DNA from: a virus
DNA: 36,407 bases
Virus record (IMG/VR): IMGVR_UViG_3300017989_000239
Coordinates: 1 to 36,407 of that record
Reading direction: 5' to 3' (one strand)
Shown: positions 17,364-23,954 of the stretch, piece after piece
Layout of the letters: each line of letters begins with the position of its first letter
How positions within the stretch are numbered: the first letter of the stretch is position 1
The notes under the pieces: generated by a model
Told to the model about the DNA's origin: nothing
Databases searched by the model: none
Seen by the model: the letters and a program-made list of their open reading frames with translations, nothing else
Position numbers and translations under genes: made by a program

Positions 17364-19169
17364 ATGGCTACACGTAAGGATACGAGGCGTAGTGGTGTTT
17401 GGCCGCTTGCCTATATGGGAGTTGAGCCAGTAGCTCCTGTCCTCTTATTAACGGACAATAGAGCCCCCACAGCAAACGATTATGATAATTTTGATGTTGG
17501 CACTTGGTGGATCAACAGAGCAACGGCTCCTAATGAAGAGCTTTGGATATTGGTTAATAAAGATAATCACGTTGCTCGTTGGATTCAGTTTCTAACTGGG
17601 GCAACGGGTATTCAAACGCTGACTGGTGATTTTGGTGGAGCGGTTGGTCCTGATGGTGCGTTAAACATAGACATACTTGGGTCAGGAGCGTATCTCTTTA
17701 CGGGAAACCCTGGCACTAATACCTTGACGCTTTCTGATGATGGTACGGTAGCCACACAATATGATGCTGATGTTGGATCAGCTATTCCTGCTGCAAATAT
17801 TCTCAATATTGTTGGAGATGGTACTTATACAGACACAGTAGGAGCTGGAAATACTATAACGATTAATTTTACACCTGATGCATGGGCTGATACCTATACT
17901 TGTGATGCAGGAAATGCAATTCCTGTTGCTGGAGTGCTTAATGTGCTTGGTGGTACACGATGTAGTACTACAGGTGCAGGTAACACTATTACCATCGATG
18001 TTGATGCAAGTAATTTAGCCGCTTCATTTGTTACAGACGCCGGTACAGCTACTCCCGATGCTGCGGGTGTGCTTAATGACTTGGGTGGAGAATTAATAAA
18101 CACAGCTGGTGCTGGTAATACTGTTACAACAAATTTAGATAGAGGCAATGACGGACAGGTAATAATAGGTGCAACAGGTGCTCCTTCAGCATATGCAAAT
18201 ATTACCTCTGCTGGTGGTACAATAACGGTTACTAATGGTGCAAATACTATAAATATTGATACGACTGCTGGTCCTGGTGGTACAAAAGTTACTAAGTTTA
18301 TTGTTTCTGGAACATGGACAAAAGACGCTAACGCTCAGAACATTCAAGTACTTGTATGGGACGCTGGTGCAGGTGGCGGATCCGGTAGACGTGGAGCTAG
18401 TACTGCTGCCGGAGGAGGCGGCGGAGGCGGCGGAGGAGGATTTTTATCATGGCAGGCGCCGGCTTATTTATTTCCTGCTACAGCTCCTGTTGTGGTTGCT
18501 GCTGGTGGAGCTGGAGGTGTGGCACAAACAGTTGATAATACTGATGGAAATGCAGGAGCAACTCCTGTTGCTACCACATCATTTTTAGGTCTTGACGGCT
18601 CTCCTTTAGGTTTTATAATAGCTGGTACAGCTGGTACGAATGGTGCAGCTGCTGGAGGTGTCACGGGTCCATTTACACTCAATTGGTATACAAGTCCTTA
18701 TTTAGGTTCTCTTAGTGCAGGCGCAGGAAATTTAACAGCTGGTACAAATGCCGGTTCTTTGGGGATCAATACCGGAGCGGCTTATTGGAGATATTATTTT
18801 GGTGGCCCTGGAGGCGGCGGAGGCGGTGCTGATGCTGTTACTGAACGTGCTGGAGGCACTGGATCTGCAGTCTATTCATCAAACAGTAATCTACTTCTAG
18901 CTGGAGCAGCAGGTGGTTTAGAATCAACAGGAATTAATGGAGCGGCTGGGGCTGCAAATACCGCAATTCTTGTTGGGACACCTAGCGGCGGTCTTGGCGG
19001 AGGCGGCGGCGGAGGTCAATCTGTTGGTGCTGCAGCTGGTAATGGTGGTGACGGTGGTATACCCGGCGGTGGAGGCGGCGGAGGGGGAGGTTCCTTGAAT
19101 GGAACTAACTCTGGAGCTGGAGGCACAGGAGCTCGCGGTGAAGTTGTCATTATTGAATATCTAGGATAA
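17364..19169 (+). CDS. Tail fibre with polyglycine adhesin tip
   Basis: A 601-residue protein. Residues 1-80 share the anchor pattern of the 836-aa fibre (NRAPTANDYDNFDVGTWWIN, later NHVARWIQFLTGATG). The shaft (80-310) repeats motifs such as AGNTITI and DAGNAIPVAGVLNVLGG. The C-terminal 290 residues are a glycine-rich domain with runs of up to ten glycines (near 350, 490, 545 and 570), like the polyglycine-II sandwich adhesins known from gp38-type proteins of T-even-like phages. It ends GEVVIIEYLG. The tip is likely the direct receptor-binding site. AAGGA precedes ATG. Confidence 0.7.
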   Translation: MATRKDTRRSGVWPLAYMGVEPVAPVLLLTDNRAPTANDYDNFDVGTWWINRATAPNEELWILVNKDNHVARWIQFLTGATGIQTLTGDFGGAVGPDGALNIDILGSGAYLFTGNPGTNTLTLSDDGTVATQYDADVGSAIPAANILNIVGDGTYTDTVGAGNTITINFTPDAWADTYTCDAGNAIPVAGVLNVLGGTRCSTTGAGNTITIDVDASNLAASFVTDAGTATPDAAGVLNDLGGELINTAGAGNTVTTNLDRGNDGQVIIGATGAPSAYANITSAGGTITVTNGANTINIDTTAGPGGTKVTKFIVSGTWTKDANAQNIQVLVWDAGAGGGSGRRGASTAAGGGGGGGGGGFLSWQAPAYLFPATAPVVVAAGGAGGVAQTVDNTDGNAGATPVATTSFLGLDGSPLGFIIAGTAGTNGAAAGGVTGPFTLNWYTSPYLGSLSAGAGNLTAGTNAGSLGINTGAAYWRYYFGGPGGGGGGADAVTERAGGTGSAVYSSNSNLLLAGAAGGLESTGINGAAGAANTAILVGTPSGGLGGGGGGGQSVGAAAGNGGDGGIPGGGGGGGGGSLNGTNSGAGGTGARGEVVIIEYLG

Positions 19170-19171
19170 CT

Positions 19172-19390
19172 ATGACAGAGATGGAATTTGAGATAAAAGA
19201 TAATCGCTGGGCTCAGGTTGATGAGAAGCATGCGGTTGTTAATGTAATTGAGTGGGATGGGAAGACAGAGATATTGGGTTTTCCTCCTAAGGGGCATAAG
19301 TTGATCAAGTGTAGCAAGTTTGTTGGTATTGGTGATACGTATGCTCCGTTAGAGAATGCTTTCATTAAAGGTAGGATTGTAAAAACGTAA
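19172..19390 (+). CDS. Small tail-fibre-associated protein
   Basis: A 72-residue protein beginning MTEMEFEIKDNRWAQVDEKH, containing VVNVIEWDGKTEILGFPPKG and IGDTYAPLENAF. The VVNVIEWDG and GDxY patterns occur in small proteins encoded directly behind phage tail fibres, some annotated as fibre assembly or attachment proteins. It begins 3 bases after the 601-aa fibre stop. It is the last gene of the rightward tail block, followed by a strong hairpin. Confidence 0.5.
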   Translation: MTEMEFEIKDNRWAQVDEKHAVVNVIEWDGKTEILGFPPKGHKLIKCSKFVGIGDTYAPLENAFIKGRIVKT

Positions 19391-19399
19391 GAAACTCGT

Positions 19400-19429
19400 G
19401 GGCCCGGCTAATAACCAAATACCGGGCCC
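19400..19429. terminator. Strong bidirectional terminator
   Basis: GGGCCCGG (19400-19407) pairs perfectly with CCGGGCCC (19422-19429) across a 14-base loop. It lies between the rightward tail block and the convergent leftward ERF operon. There is no long T run on either side. Confidence 0.65.
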
Positions 19430-19438
19430 GAAGTAAGC

Positions 19439-19462
19439 AGTGCCACTTAAGTTGTGGCCACT
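19439..19462. terminator. Second hairpin between convergent operons
   Basis: AGTGCCAC (19439-19446) pairs with GTGGCCACT (19454-19462) leaving one bulged C; the loop is 7 bases. It is nearer to the leftward operon end at 19472 and may terminate that transcript. Confidence 0.4.
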
Positions 19463-19471
19463 AGAAGGAGT

Positions 19472-20122
19472 TTATTTAGAGTTAATTTCTCTTCTTATTG
19501 TGAGTATTTCATTGATCCGTCGGTTTGCTCGTAGAAAATCTTCTTTTTTCATATATCTAAAAGATGAGAGTTTCAGTTTTTCTTTAAGTTCCGCTGCGTA
19601 TTCGGGGTCATCTCTTAGTGCGTCACATATTAGGTCATATTGCTCGTTTGTTATGTAGGGTGACTCATTGCTTATTGGTTTACTATATCGTTGGTTAGAA
19701 TTGAAGTTTGGCTTCTTAATTTGTCTTTCTTCCGAATCATCTGAGTCTTGATGTATGCCGAGCAGTCTCATGATAGCGTATCTAGCCTTGTAGGTTGTGC
19801 AGCTCCCCCATTCTTTTATGTCACTCCAGTTTTGATCGATTATAACTCTGCTGTTTATGGTTTCTCCTGATTTGTGTCGTAATTTGATGACCATGATTTC
19901 GTAGATTGAGTCTCCGGTTTTTAGTATTTCGAAATCTTTGCGTAGTGAGCAGTTATGTTTGTGGCATATTGGAACAACAGCTTCGAGAAGTCCTGGAAGA
20001 GATAGATATTTAAATCTAAATTTTCCGCCTTTAGATTCTGAATCTGTTTTAATATCTGCTTTGTATATATCTTTTTGAAGGTTTAAAAAGTCTTGTTCGA
20101 ATGTATTTTCTTTGTTTTTCAT
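19472..20122 (-). CDS. erf: ERF-family single-strand annealing protein
   Basis: A 216-residue protein from ATG 20122. Features of the ERF superfamily are visible: FKYLSLPGLLEAVVPICHKH (the Y..LP..LE.V.P pattern), LRHKSGETI, and CTTYKARYAIMRLLGIHQDS followed by an acidic DDSEE, matching the family's TYxRRYaL..LLGI..DDD signature. These proteins anneal complementary single strands in phage recombination and genome circularisation. I choose the fifth codon of the longer frame as start because it overlaps the preceding stop (TGATG) and has a GGATGGG site at reasonable distance. It is the last gene of a three-gene leftward operon. Confidence 0.8.
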   Translation of the reverse strand: MKNKENTFEQDFLNLQKDIYKADIKTDSESKGGKFRFKYLSLPGLLEAVVPICHKHNCSLRKDFEILKTGDSIYEIMVIKLRHKSGETINSRVIIDQNWSDIKEWGSCTTYKARYAIMRLLGIHQDSDDSEERQIKKPNFNSNQRYSKPISNESPYITNEQYDLICDALRDDPEYAAELKEKLKLSSFRYMKKEDFLRANRRINEILTIRREINSK

Positions 20123-20484
20123 CAGTAATCCCATCCTAATGTATTTCGTTCTTTGTGAGCTCTTTTTCTTTTTTCTATGGTATCCATTATTTTTTTAGCT
20201 AGCATTCGTGAGTGATCAAGTTTGCGCTTTTCTTCGTCACGTATACGGTCGAATACTTTAAGGCATGCAAGGCGAGTTTTTTCATTTCCCCATTCTGTTC
20301 CTACCTTTTTACGTGTTGCTGATTTTGGTAATGTTTTTGGTGGTGGAGGGGTCTGTGTGCGTTCTGCAAGTACTCTTGCTTTATGGAAATCTTCTTGATC
20401 CCAACCTATATTTCTTTTCATGGGGCTACAGTTAGCGGCTATAGCTAGTGTTGCAACGCCAATGAATATGATTATTTTATTCAC
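20122..20484 (-). CDS. Small protein with N-terminal signal sequence
   Basis: A 120-residue protein. I choose the GTG at 20484 because AGAAGG precedes it by six bases, and it gives a clean signal sequence: basic VNK, hydrophobic IIIFIGVATLAIAA, then NCSP. A cysteine follows the signal, but asparagine before it does not fit a standard lipobox. The mature part is basic and helical (DRIRDEEKRKLDHSRMLAKK). It overlaps the upstream gene by 8 bases and abuts erf, so it is co-expressed. Possible envelope-acting accessory protein; function unknown. Confidence 0.55.
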   Translation of the reverse strand: MNKIIIFIGVATLAIAANCSPMKRNIGWDQEDFHKARVLAERTQTPPPPKTLPKSATRKKVGTEWGNEKTRLACLKVFDRIRDEEKRKLDHSRMLAKKIMDTIEKRKRAHKERNTLGWDY

Positions 20485-20716
20485 TTTTGTCCTTCTGGTA
20501 TGAGAGCAGTACATCAAATAGTTCGCATTTATCTGGGTGTTGGGCTCTTATGAGCGAGTCTACAGGTTGTAGTTCTAAAAGGATAGCTGACATATCTTGG
20601 TGGGTTTTATCGATTTGTGCACGTAGTTTTTTAGCCTGTTTACCTAGTTTTGAGAATGTTTCCATTTTTAGGTCTATTTGTTCTTGCAGTTGTGCTGCTA
20701 GTTTTTCTATGGTCAT
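20477..20716 (-). CDS. Small coiled-coil protein, first gene of the erf operon
   Basis: A 79-residue protein starting MTIEKLAAQLQEQIDLKMET with heptad-like spacing over most of its length (FSKLGKQAKKLRAQIDKTHQ). GGAG precedes ATG. It is 49 bases downstream of a strong leftward promoter. Coiled-coil partners are common next to phage annealing proteins, but no specific family is recognised. Confidence 0.5.
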   Translation of the reverse strand: MTIEKLAAQLQEQIDLKMETFSKLGKQAKKLRAQIDKTHQDMSAILLELQPVDSLIRAQHPDKCELFDVLLSYQKDKSE

Positions 20717-20764
20717 TTTGTTTCTCCGACTCCGAATAGTGGTTGTACTACTGACTTCACTATC

Positions 20765-20793
20765 ATGATACCAGCATAAATATAGAATGTCAA
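20765..20793 (-). promoter_or_regulatory. sigma70-type promoter of the erf operon
   Basis: Reading leftward, TTGACA (20788-20793) is a perfect -35 box. After a 17-base spacer comes TATCAT (20765-20770) as -10. The first gene of the operon starts at 20716. This is one of the two best promoter matches in the window. Confidence 0.75.
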
Positions 20794-20893
20794 GGGGTAT
20801 AAAAAGATTTGCTTTTATATATGGATATGCTATATTGGTTGGTGATTAACAACGCGCTATTGCAATTCCTTCTTAGCTCACTTTATTCGCTTG

Positions 20894-20902
20894 TGTGGAT
20901 AA
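20894..20902 (-). promoter_or_regulatory. Perfect DnaA box
   Basis: TGTGGATAA on the plus strand is TTATCCACA on the minus strand, the consensus high-affinity DnaA site. It is the only exact copy I noticed. One exact match is expected by chance about once in several windows of this size, so it is only suggestive. Confidence 0.3.
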
Positions 20903-20935
20903 ATTAGATTGATTATTGACTAGTGTGTTTGTGGG

Positions 20936-20981
20936 GTACCGAGTAGGGTTAATTCTTTCAGGCTTTAATCCTACTGGGTAC
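20936..20981 (+). promoter_or_regulatory. Long stem-loop (17-bp arms) followed by a T-rich stretch
   Basis: GTACCGAGTAGGGTTAA (20936-20952) pairs with TTAATCCTACTGGGTAC (20965-20981) with one G/G mismatch and one G-T pair; the loop is 12 bases. GCTTTTATT follows on the plus strand. It could be a rightward terminator, an attenuator or a structured leader. Confidence 0.5.
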
Positions 20982-21459
20982 GCTTTTATTGGAGTCTTAT
21001 TATGGGAAAAGAAAAGGCGCCTCGAGGGCACCATTCTCTCTTATTTGTTGCCCTGCCTGTACATGTTTGCTCAAGGTTAGAACTAGGTTCTAATTGGCAA
21101 GACTTAGGTAGGTTATCATGTCTTTTGGCACCCGGTCAAGAAAATTCTTCAATAAGTTATATTTTTAATTTTAACTGCCATGTTACTACTAAAAAAAAGT
21201 TGTTAATTGTTTTCATAAAGAATGTAAATAAGCTGTTGACGAGTTGCGGAATCACTGATAAACTAAGAAGAGTCTTGGGTCCCCCTCTCTTCTTTCTCTC
21301 TCTTATATATATTAACTTAGTACTAAGTTGGAACTTTAATATAAGTTACTCTAAGTATATACCGCGCGAAGACATTAACTTCAATCGTCCAACAGTTTCT
21401 GCCATCGAAACGTTTATTTTTTTAAAAATCATAAGTGAAGACTTATTTTGTAACTTTTA

Positions 21460-21801
21460 TCAAAACATTTCATCTTCAAGTTTCTTTGCATGCAAATTAA
21501 AAGATTTATACAAAGTATCAAAATCTGATTCATGTCGTGTTGCTAAAACACGTACAAGAGGAAAGAATATTCGAAGATACTCAAACGCATCCCTATCATA
21601 CCTTTCTAGGTTTTTTATGAGACTGTTAAGTCTGTGTAGCATTTCAGATAGGCATAGTAGATATTCTTTTCGATCTTTAAAAATGCGCAACTGCTTTTTG
21701 TATGGAGATGCTCTAAAGACTTCCTTGGCTGCAACATGCGCAGTTATGCGAGACATAAGTTTCACTATCACTTTTATTTCATGCTTTGTTTTAGAATTCA
21801 T
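21460..21801 (-). CDS. Helical basic hypothetical protein
   Basis: A 113-residue protein beginning MNSKTKHEIKVIVKLMSRIT. It is almost wholly helical and basic, with RKEYLLCLSEMLHRLNSLIK and NLERYDRDAFEYLRIFFPLV. GGGAT lies 5-6 bases before ATG. It stands alone on the minus strand and its transcript would run into the gene-poor region. No family is recognised. The overlapping plus-strand frame has poorer composition, which is why this one is called. Confidence 0.5.
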   Translation of the reverse strand: MNSKTKHEIKVIVKLMSRITAHVAAKEVFRASPYKKQLRIFKDRKEYLLCLSEMLHRLNSLIKNLERYDRDAFEYLRIFFPLVRVLATRHESDFDTLYKSFNLHAKKLEDEMF

Positions 21802-21857
21802 TTTTATCCCACTGTTTTATAGAAAAATTAGTTTAAGTAGTATCTATTTTAACGAGA

Positions 21858-21881
21858 AAAACGCTTTAAATAAAGCGTTTT
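21858..21881. promoter_or_regulatory. Perfect 10-bp hairpin upstream of the packaging operon
   Basis: AAAACGCTTT pairs with AAAGCGTTTT around an AAAT loop. It looks like a terminator in both directions but lies between divergent genes, 17 bases before the start at 21898. Right after it AGAG-GAGAAA-CTCT (21884-21897) puts the ribosome site in a small hairpin loop. A leader-control role is possible. Confidence 0.5.
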
Positions 21882-21897
21882 CCAGAGGAGAAACTCT

Positions 21898-22575
21898 ATG
21901 AATAACCAAATATCCAGAGTTATAGAAAATAAACTTAGTTTCCTAAAGCTAACGAGAATGGGCAAGGTGAGTCTCACTGTCTTTCAGGACAAAGTGTTAT
22001 ATCATGCACTGAATAAGATCCAACGTAACCATAAAGATATACCAGCCAATCCATTCAACACCTATTACGCCTACTGTCTTTCAGAATCCAAGAGGCTACA
22101 ACTAGAACCAGATTGGTCTGTTTTAGCCAACTTCCCCGGATACAACACACAGAGCGATGCAACTTTGAAGGGGGAAAAGTTTGATATGAAGAAATGTAAT
22201 AACTTCCTAAAAGGGGTACGACGTAAGTCTACTAAGAAGTCCGTTTCTTTCAGTAAGTCCGGACAATACTGGAAACATGGCCAGTGGTACTCGTACCCAG
22301 ATGCTGCAATCGATAGTGAATCTTGCCCCTGCCAGGAAGACCCAACTTGGAAGCCAAGACTTGCTCAGCAGGACCCAAGTAGATTAACTATTTCTCCAGC
22401 AGAGGAGCTCCAAAAAGCAATTAATAGTGGAAAAATTGATCCAAAAGGGTTAGAATTTCTACAAGCAGTGTGCAGCGTAAATGCTGAACTAACCAACGTT
22501 ATCGACACATATTTGACCAAGGATCTCGAGGTGAAACATGACACTGTTCTAGAACCTCAACCCTTACCCTTATAG
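21898..22575 (+). CDS. Hypothetical early/packaging-operon protein (225 aa)
   Basis: First gene of the rightward packaging block. MNNQISRVIENKLSFLKLTR opens a helical region; residues 50-85 contain NPFNTYYAYCLSESKRLQLE and DWSVLANFPGY; residues 95-140 are basic (KKCNNFLKGVRRKSTKKSVS) with an aromatic GQYWKHGQWYSYPDA stretch; the C-terminus is helical with acidic residues. The pattern suggests nucleic-acid contact, but no family is recognised. GAGGAG lies close to the ATG inside a small hairpin. Confidence 0.55.
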   Translation: MNNQISRVIENKLSFLKLTRMGKVSLTVFQDKVLYHALNKIQRNHKDIPANPFNTYYAYCLSESKRLQLEPDWSVLANFPGYNTQSDATLKGEKFDMKKCNNFLKGVRRKSTKKSVSFSKSGQYWKHGQWYSYPDAAIDSESCPCQEDPTWKPRLAQQDPSRLTISPAEELQKAINSGKIDPKGLEFLQAVCSVNAELTNVIDTYLTKDLEVKHDTVLEPQPLPL

Positions 22576-22622
22576 AAATGTGTTAAATCTGGACATAGAG
22601 AGACGAAAATCAGAGGAGCACT

Positions 22623-23006
22623 ATGACCATGAAAAGAACAAAATCTTGTACGAGAGATGGCATATCGTTTGAATTTGAGGTATATGGAGACCCCATTGCC
22701 GCAAAGAAAGTAACCGAGACCGCCCCAACCATATGGTGCGAATACAAACAAGCACGATTCAACTTCATGCAACACATTAAAAACCAATTCGACTGTCGAC
22801 AACCTGTCGACGGACCAATACAAATAGAAACAATCTACTACGTGCTCCCATCCTGCACCCAAAAAACAATCAACCTATTCAATTTTACCTACCATAGCCT
22901 CAAAGGAGTTATATTCAAAAATAATTGCACCATTTCAGAAATTAAGTTAAAAAAAATAAAAGACAAGCGCCCACGAACAAGAATTAAAATTAAGAGACTA
23001 GCATGA
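22623..23006 (+). CDS. RusA-like protein lacking the catalytic acidic residues
   Basis: A 127-residue protein with the outline of RusA Holliday-junction resolvases: EFEVYGDPIAAKK near the N-terminus, DGPIQIETIYYVLP at 63-76, LKGVIFKNN at 93-101, then ISEIKLKKIKDKRPRTRIKI. In active RusA the segment KPDxDNLxK and a later DD carry the catalytic aspartates. Here the first reads KTINLFNFTY (81-90) and the second reads NN (100-101), so activity is doubtful. GAGGAG precedes ATG. It overlaps the small terminase by 4 bases. Codons favour C and A endings, unlike most of the window. Confidence 0.55.
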   Translation: MTMKRTKSCTRDGISFEFEVYGDPIAAKKVTETAPTIWCEYKQARFNFMQHIKNQFDCRQPVDGPIQIETIYYVLPSCTQKTINLFNFTYHSLKGVIFKNNCTISEIKLKKIKDKRPRTRIKIKRLA

Positions 23007-23485
23007 AAAAAACAAAACAAAATACCAAAAAGAAACGATTACCCTCAATCTTCCGGACCAAACTAGCACACCGATTCCTTAAAGAAAATCCCATAACAGA
23101 CAGCATGATAGAGTACATATGTGACGAACTGAGAGACTACGCCGCATCCAAAGATGCCCTATTTATCGAAGACTTTAGACGGGAAATGCGTATACCAAAG
23201 AGCACGTGGTTTGATCTGGCCAATAATTTCCCCCAACTTAAAGAAGCTATAGAAGAAGCAAAAGAGGACATAGCATATGGGCGATACAGAGCAGCTGCAA
23301 CAAGGCATTTTGATAAGAACGTTATCTTCCATACACAGCATCGATTCGGCCAAGCTTGGAGGGACGATGATACGTATCAAGCCGAGCTGAAAAAATCTGA
23401 ACAAGATAATTCCAAACAGCCAATAAACGTATACCTTCCAGAAAATAAAAGAGTGATTAATGTTGATGAGAATAAAGAAACGTAA
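23003..23485 (+). CDS. terS: Terminase small subunit
   Basis: A 160-residue protein. The basic N-terminus is followed by a helix-turn-helix-like segment (FRREMRIPKSTWFDLANNFP) and then helices with RYRAAATRHFDKNVIFHTQH and RFGQAWRDDDTYQAELKK, a pattern typical of podovirus small terminases, which recognise packaging sites and form rings. It is two small genes upstream of the large terminase. It overlaps the RusA-like gene by 4 bases (ATGA). Start ATG 23003. Confidence 0.65.
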   Translation: MKKTKQNTKKKRLPSIFRTKLAHRFLKENPITDSMIEYICDELRDYAASKDALFIEDFRREMRIPKSTWFDLANNFPQLKEAIEEAKEDIAYGRYRAAATRHFDKNVIFHTQHRFGQAWRDDDTYQAELKKSEQDNSKQPINVYLPENKRVINVDENKET

Positions 23486-23494
23486 GGAGATTGT

Positions 23495-23755
23495 ATGCCA
23501 CATATATGGCTATTATACATAATTATAGGTCTTATTATTACCGATATGATCATGATCATTGGCAGCTACCGTTCCGGAAAACGAGAACTGAGATTGTTGC
23601 ATTCTAGATATGACAAATTGCAAATGCAGCACAGAGCTCTCGAGGAGATTGTACGTACGCATGATGTTAAGCTAGGTTCATGTATACATAAGCTTGAATC
23701 TCTTACAAGAAAACCAAGAACTAGAAGGCAAAAAAAAGATGCAAAAGAAGATTAA
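23495..23755 (+). CDS. Single-pass membrane protein with coiled coil
   Basis: An 86-residue protein: transmembrane segment at residues 4-23 (IWLLYIIIGLIITDMIMIIG), then a charged helical region with YDKLQMQHRALEEIVRTHD and a basic end. AAGGAGATTGTATG is a strong start signal. The layout (N-terminal helix in the membrane, then a coiled coil) is that of inner-membrane spanin (Rz-like) subunits. It overlaps the next gene, which has a signal sequence, as Rz/Rz1 pairs often do. The partner lacks a lipobox cysteine, so the spanin call is tentative. Confidence 0.5.
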   Translation: MPHIWLLYIIIGLIITDMIMIIGSYRSGKRELRLLHSRYDKLQMQHRALEEIVRTHDVKLGSCIHKLESLTRKPRTRRQKKDAKED

Positions 23756-23954
23756 GATACTCTTTGTGTTATTAACTCTCATTTTCCCTCTTTTAGGTTC
23801 TTATGGGCCACGTTTCTATTCTAAAGAGAAGTGGCGAGAGATACGTAAAGAGGTGAAAAAAACAGTAGAAGAAGTTGCGCGCCAGGAAGCAGCCAAAAGA
23901 GCCCGATTGAGAGAGAAGCATGGAAGAAAAACCCCTAGAGATACGACTGGATAA
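23739..23954 (+). CDS. Small secreted/membrane-anchored basic protein
   Basis: A 71-residue protein from ATG 23739: basic MQKKIK, hydrophobic ILFVLLTLIFPLLGSYG, then a highly charged helix (KEKWREIRKEVKKTVEEVAR). AGAAGG lies about 10 bases upstream. It overlaps the preceding gene by 17 bases and the large terminase by 35 bases in different frames. A spanin-like outer subunit would need a cysteine after the signal; there is a serine instead. Function unknown. Confidence 0.5.
   Translation: MQKKIKILFVLLTLIFPLLGSYGPRFYSKEKWREIRKEVKKTVEEVARQEAAKRARLREKHGRKTPRDTTG

Larger units (their letters stand above)
20794..21459. other. 666-base gene-poor regulatory region, possible origin
   Basis: I see no convincing gene here. 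Contents: a perfect DnaA box, a 17-bp stem-loop, a TTAGAAC-TAG-GTTCTAA inverted repeat (21077-21093) and a 16-base perfect palindrome AACTTAGTACTAAGTT (21314-21329). A rightward open frame from 21002 runs through but overlaps the better leftward gene at 21460-21801. It has an antisense-like composition, rich in S, F, L and I. The region lies between the recombination operon and the packaging block, a plausible place for replication or early control signals. Confidence 0.45.

Noticed and set aside
10085-19297. Many leftward open frames of 60-140 codons across the fibre block
   Set aside because: They are antisense shadows of G/T/A-rich repeat fibres, with proline/valine/alanine-rich low-complexity products and no ribosome sites.
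20123-20134. Upstream ATG for the ERF protein
   Set aside because: Its spacing to AGG is zero, while the downstream ATG overlaps the previous stop and has GGATGGG at a usable distance.
21002-21901. Rightward 299-codon open frame
   Set aside because: It overlaps a better leftward gene, has antisense-like composition (S, F, L, I rich), shows no family pattern and would overlap the start at 21898. The only support is a GGAG near its ATG.
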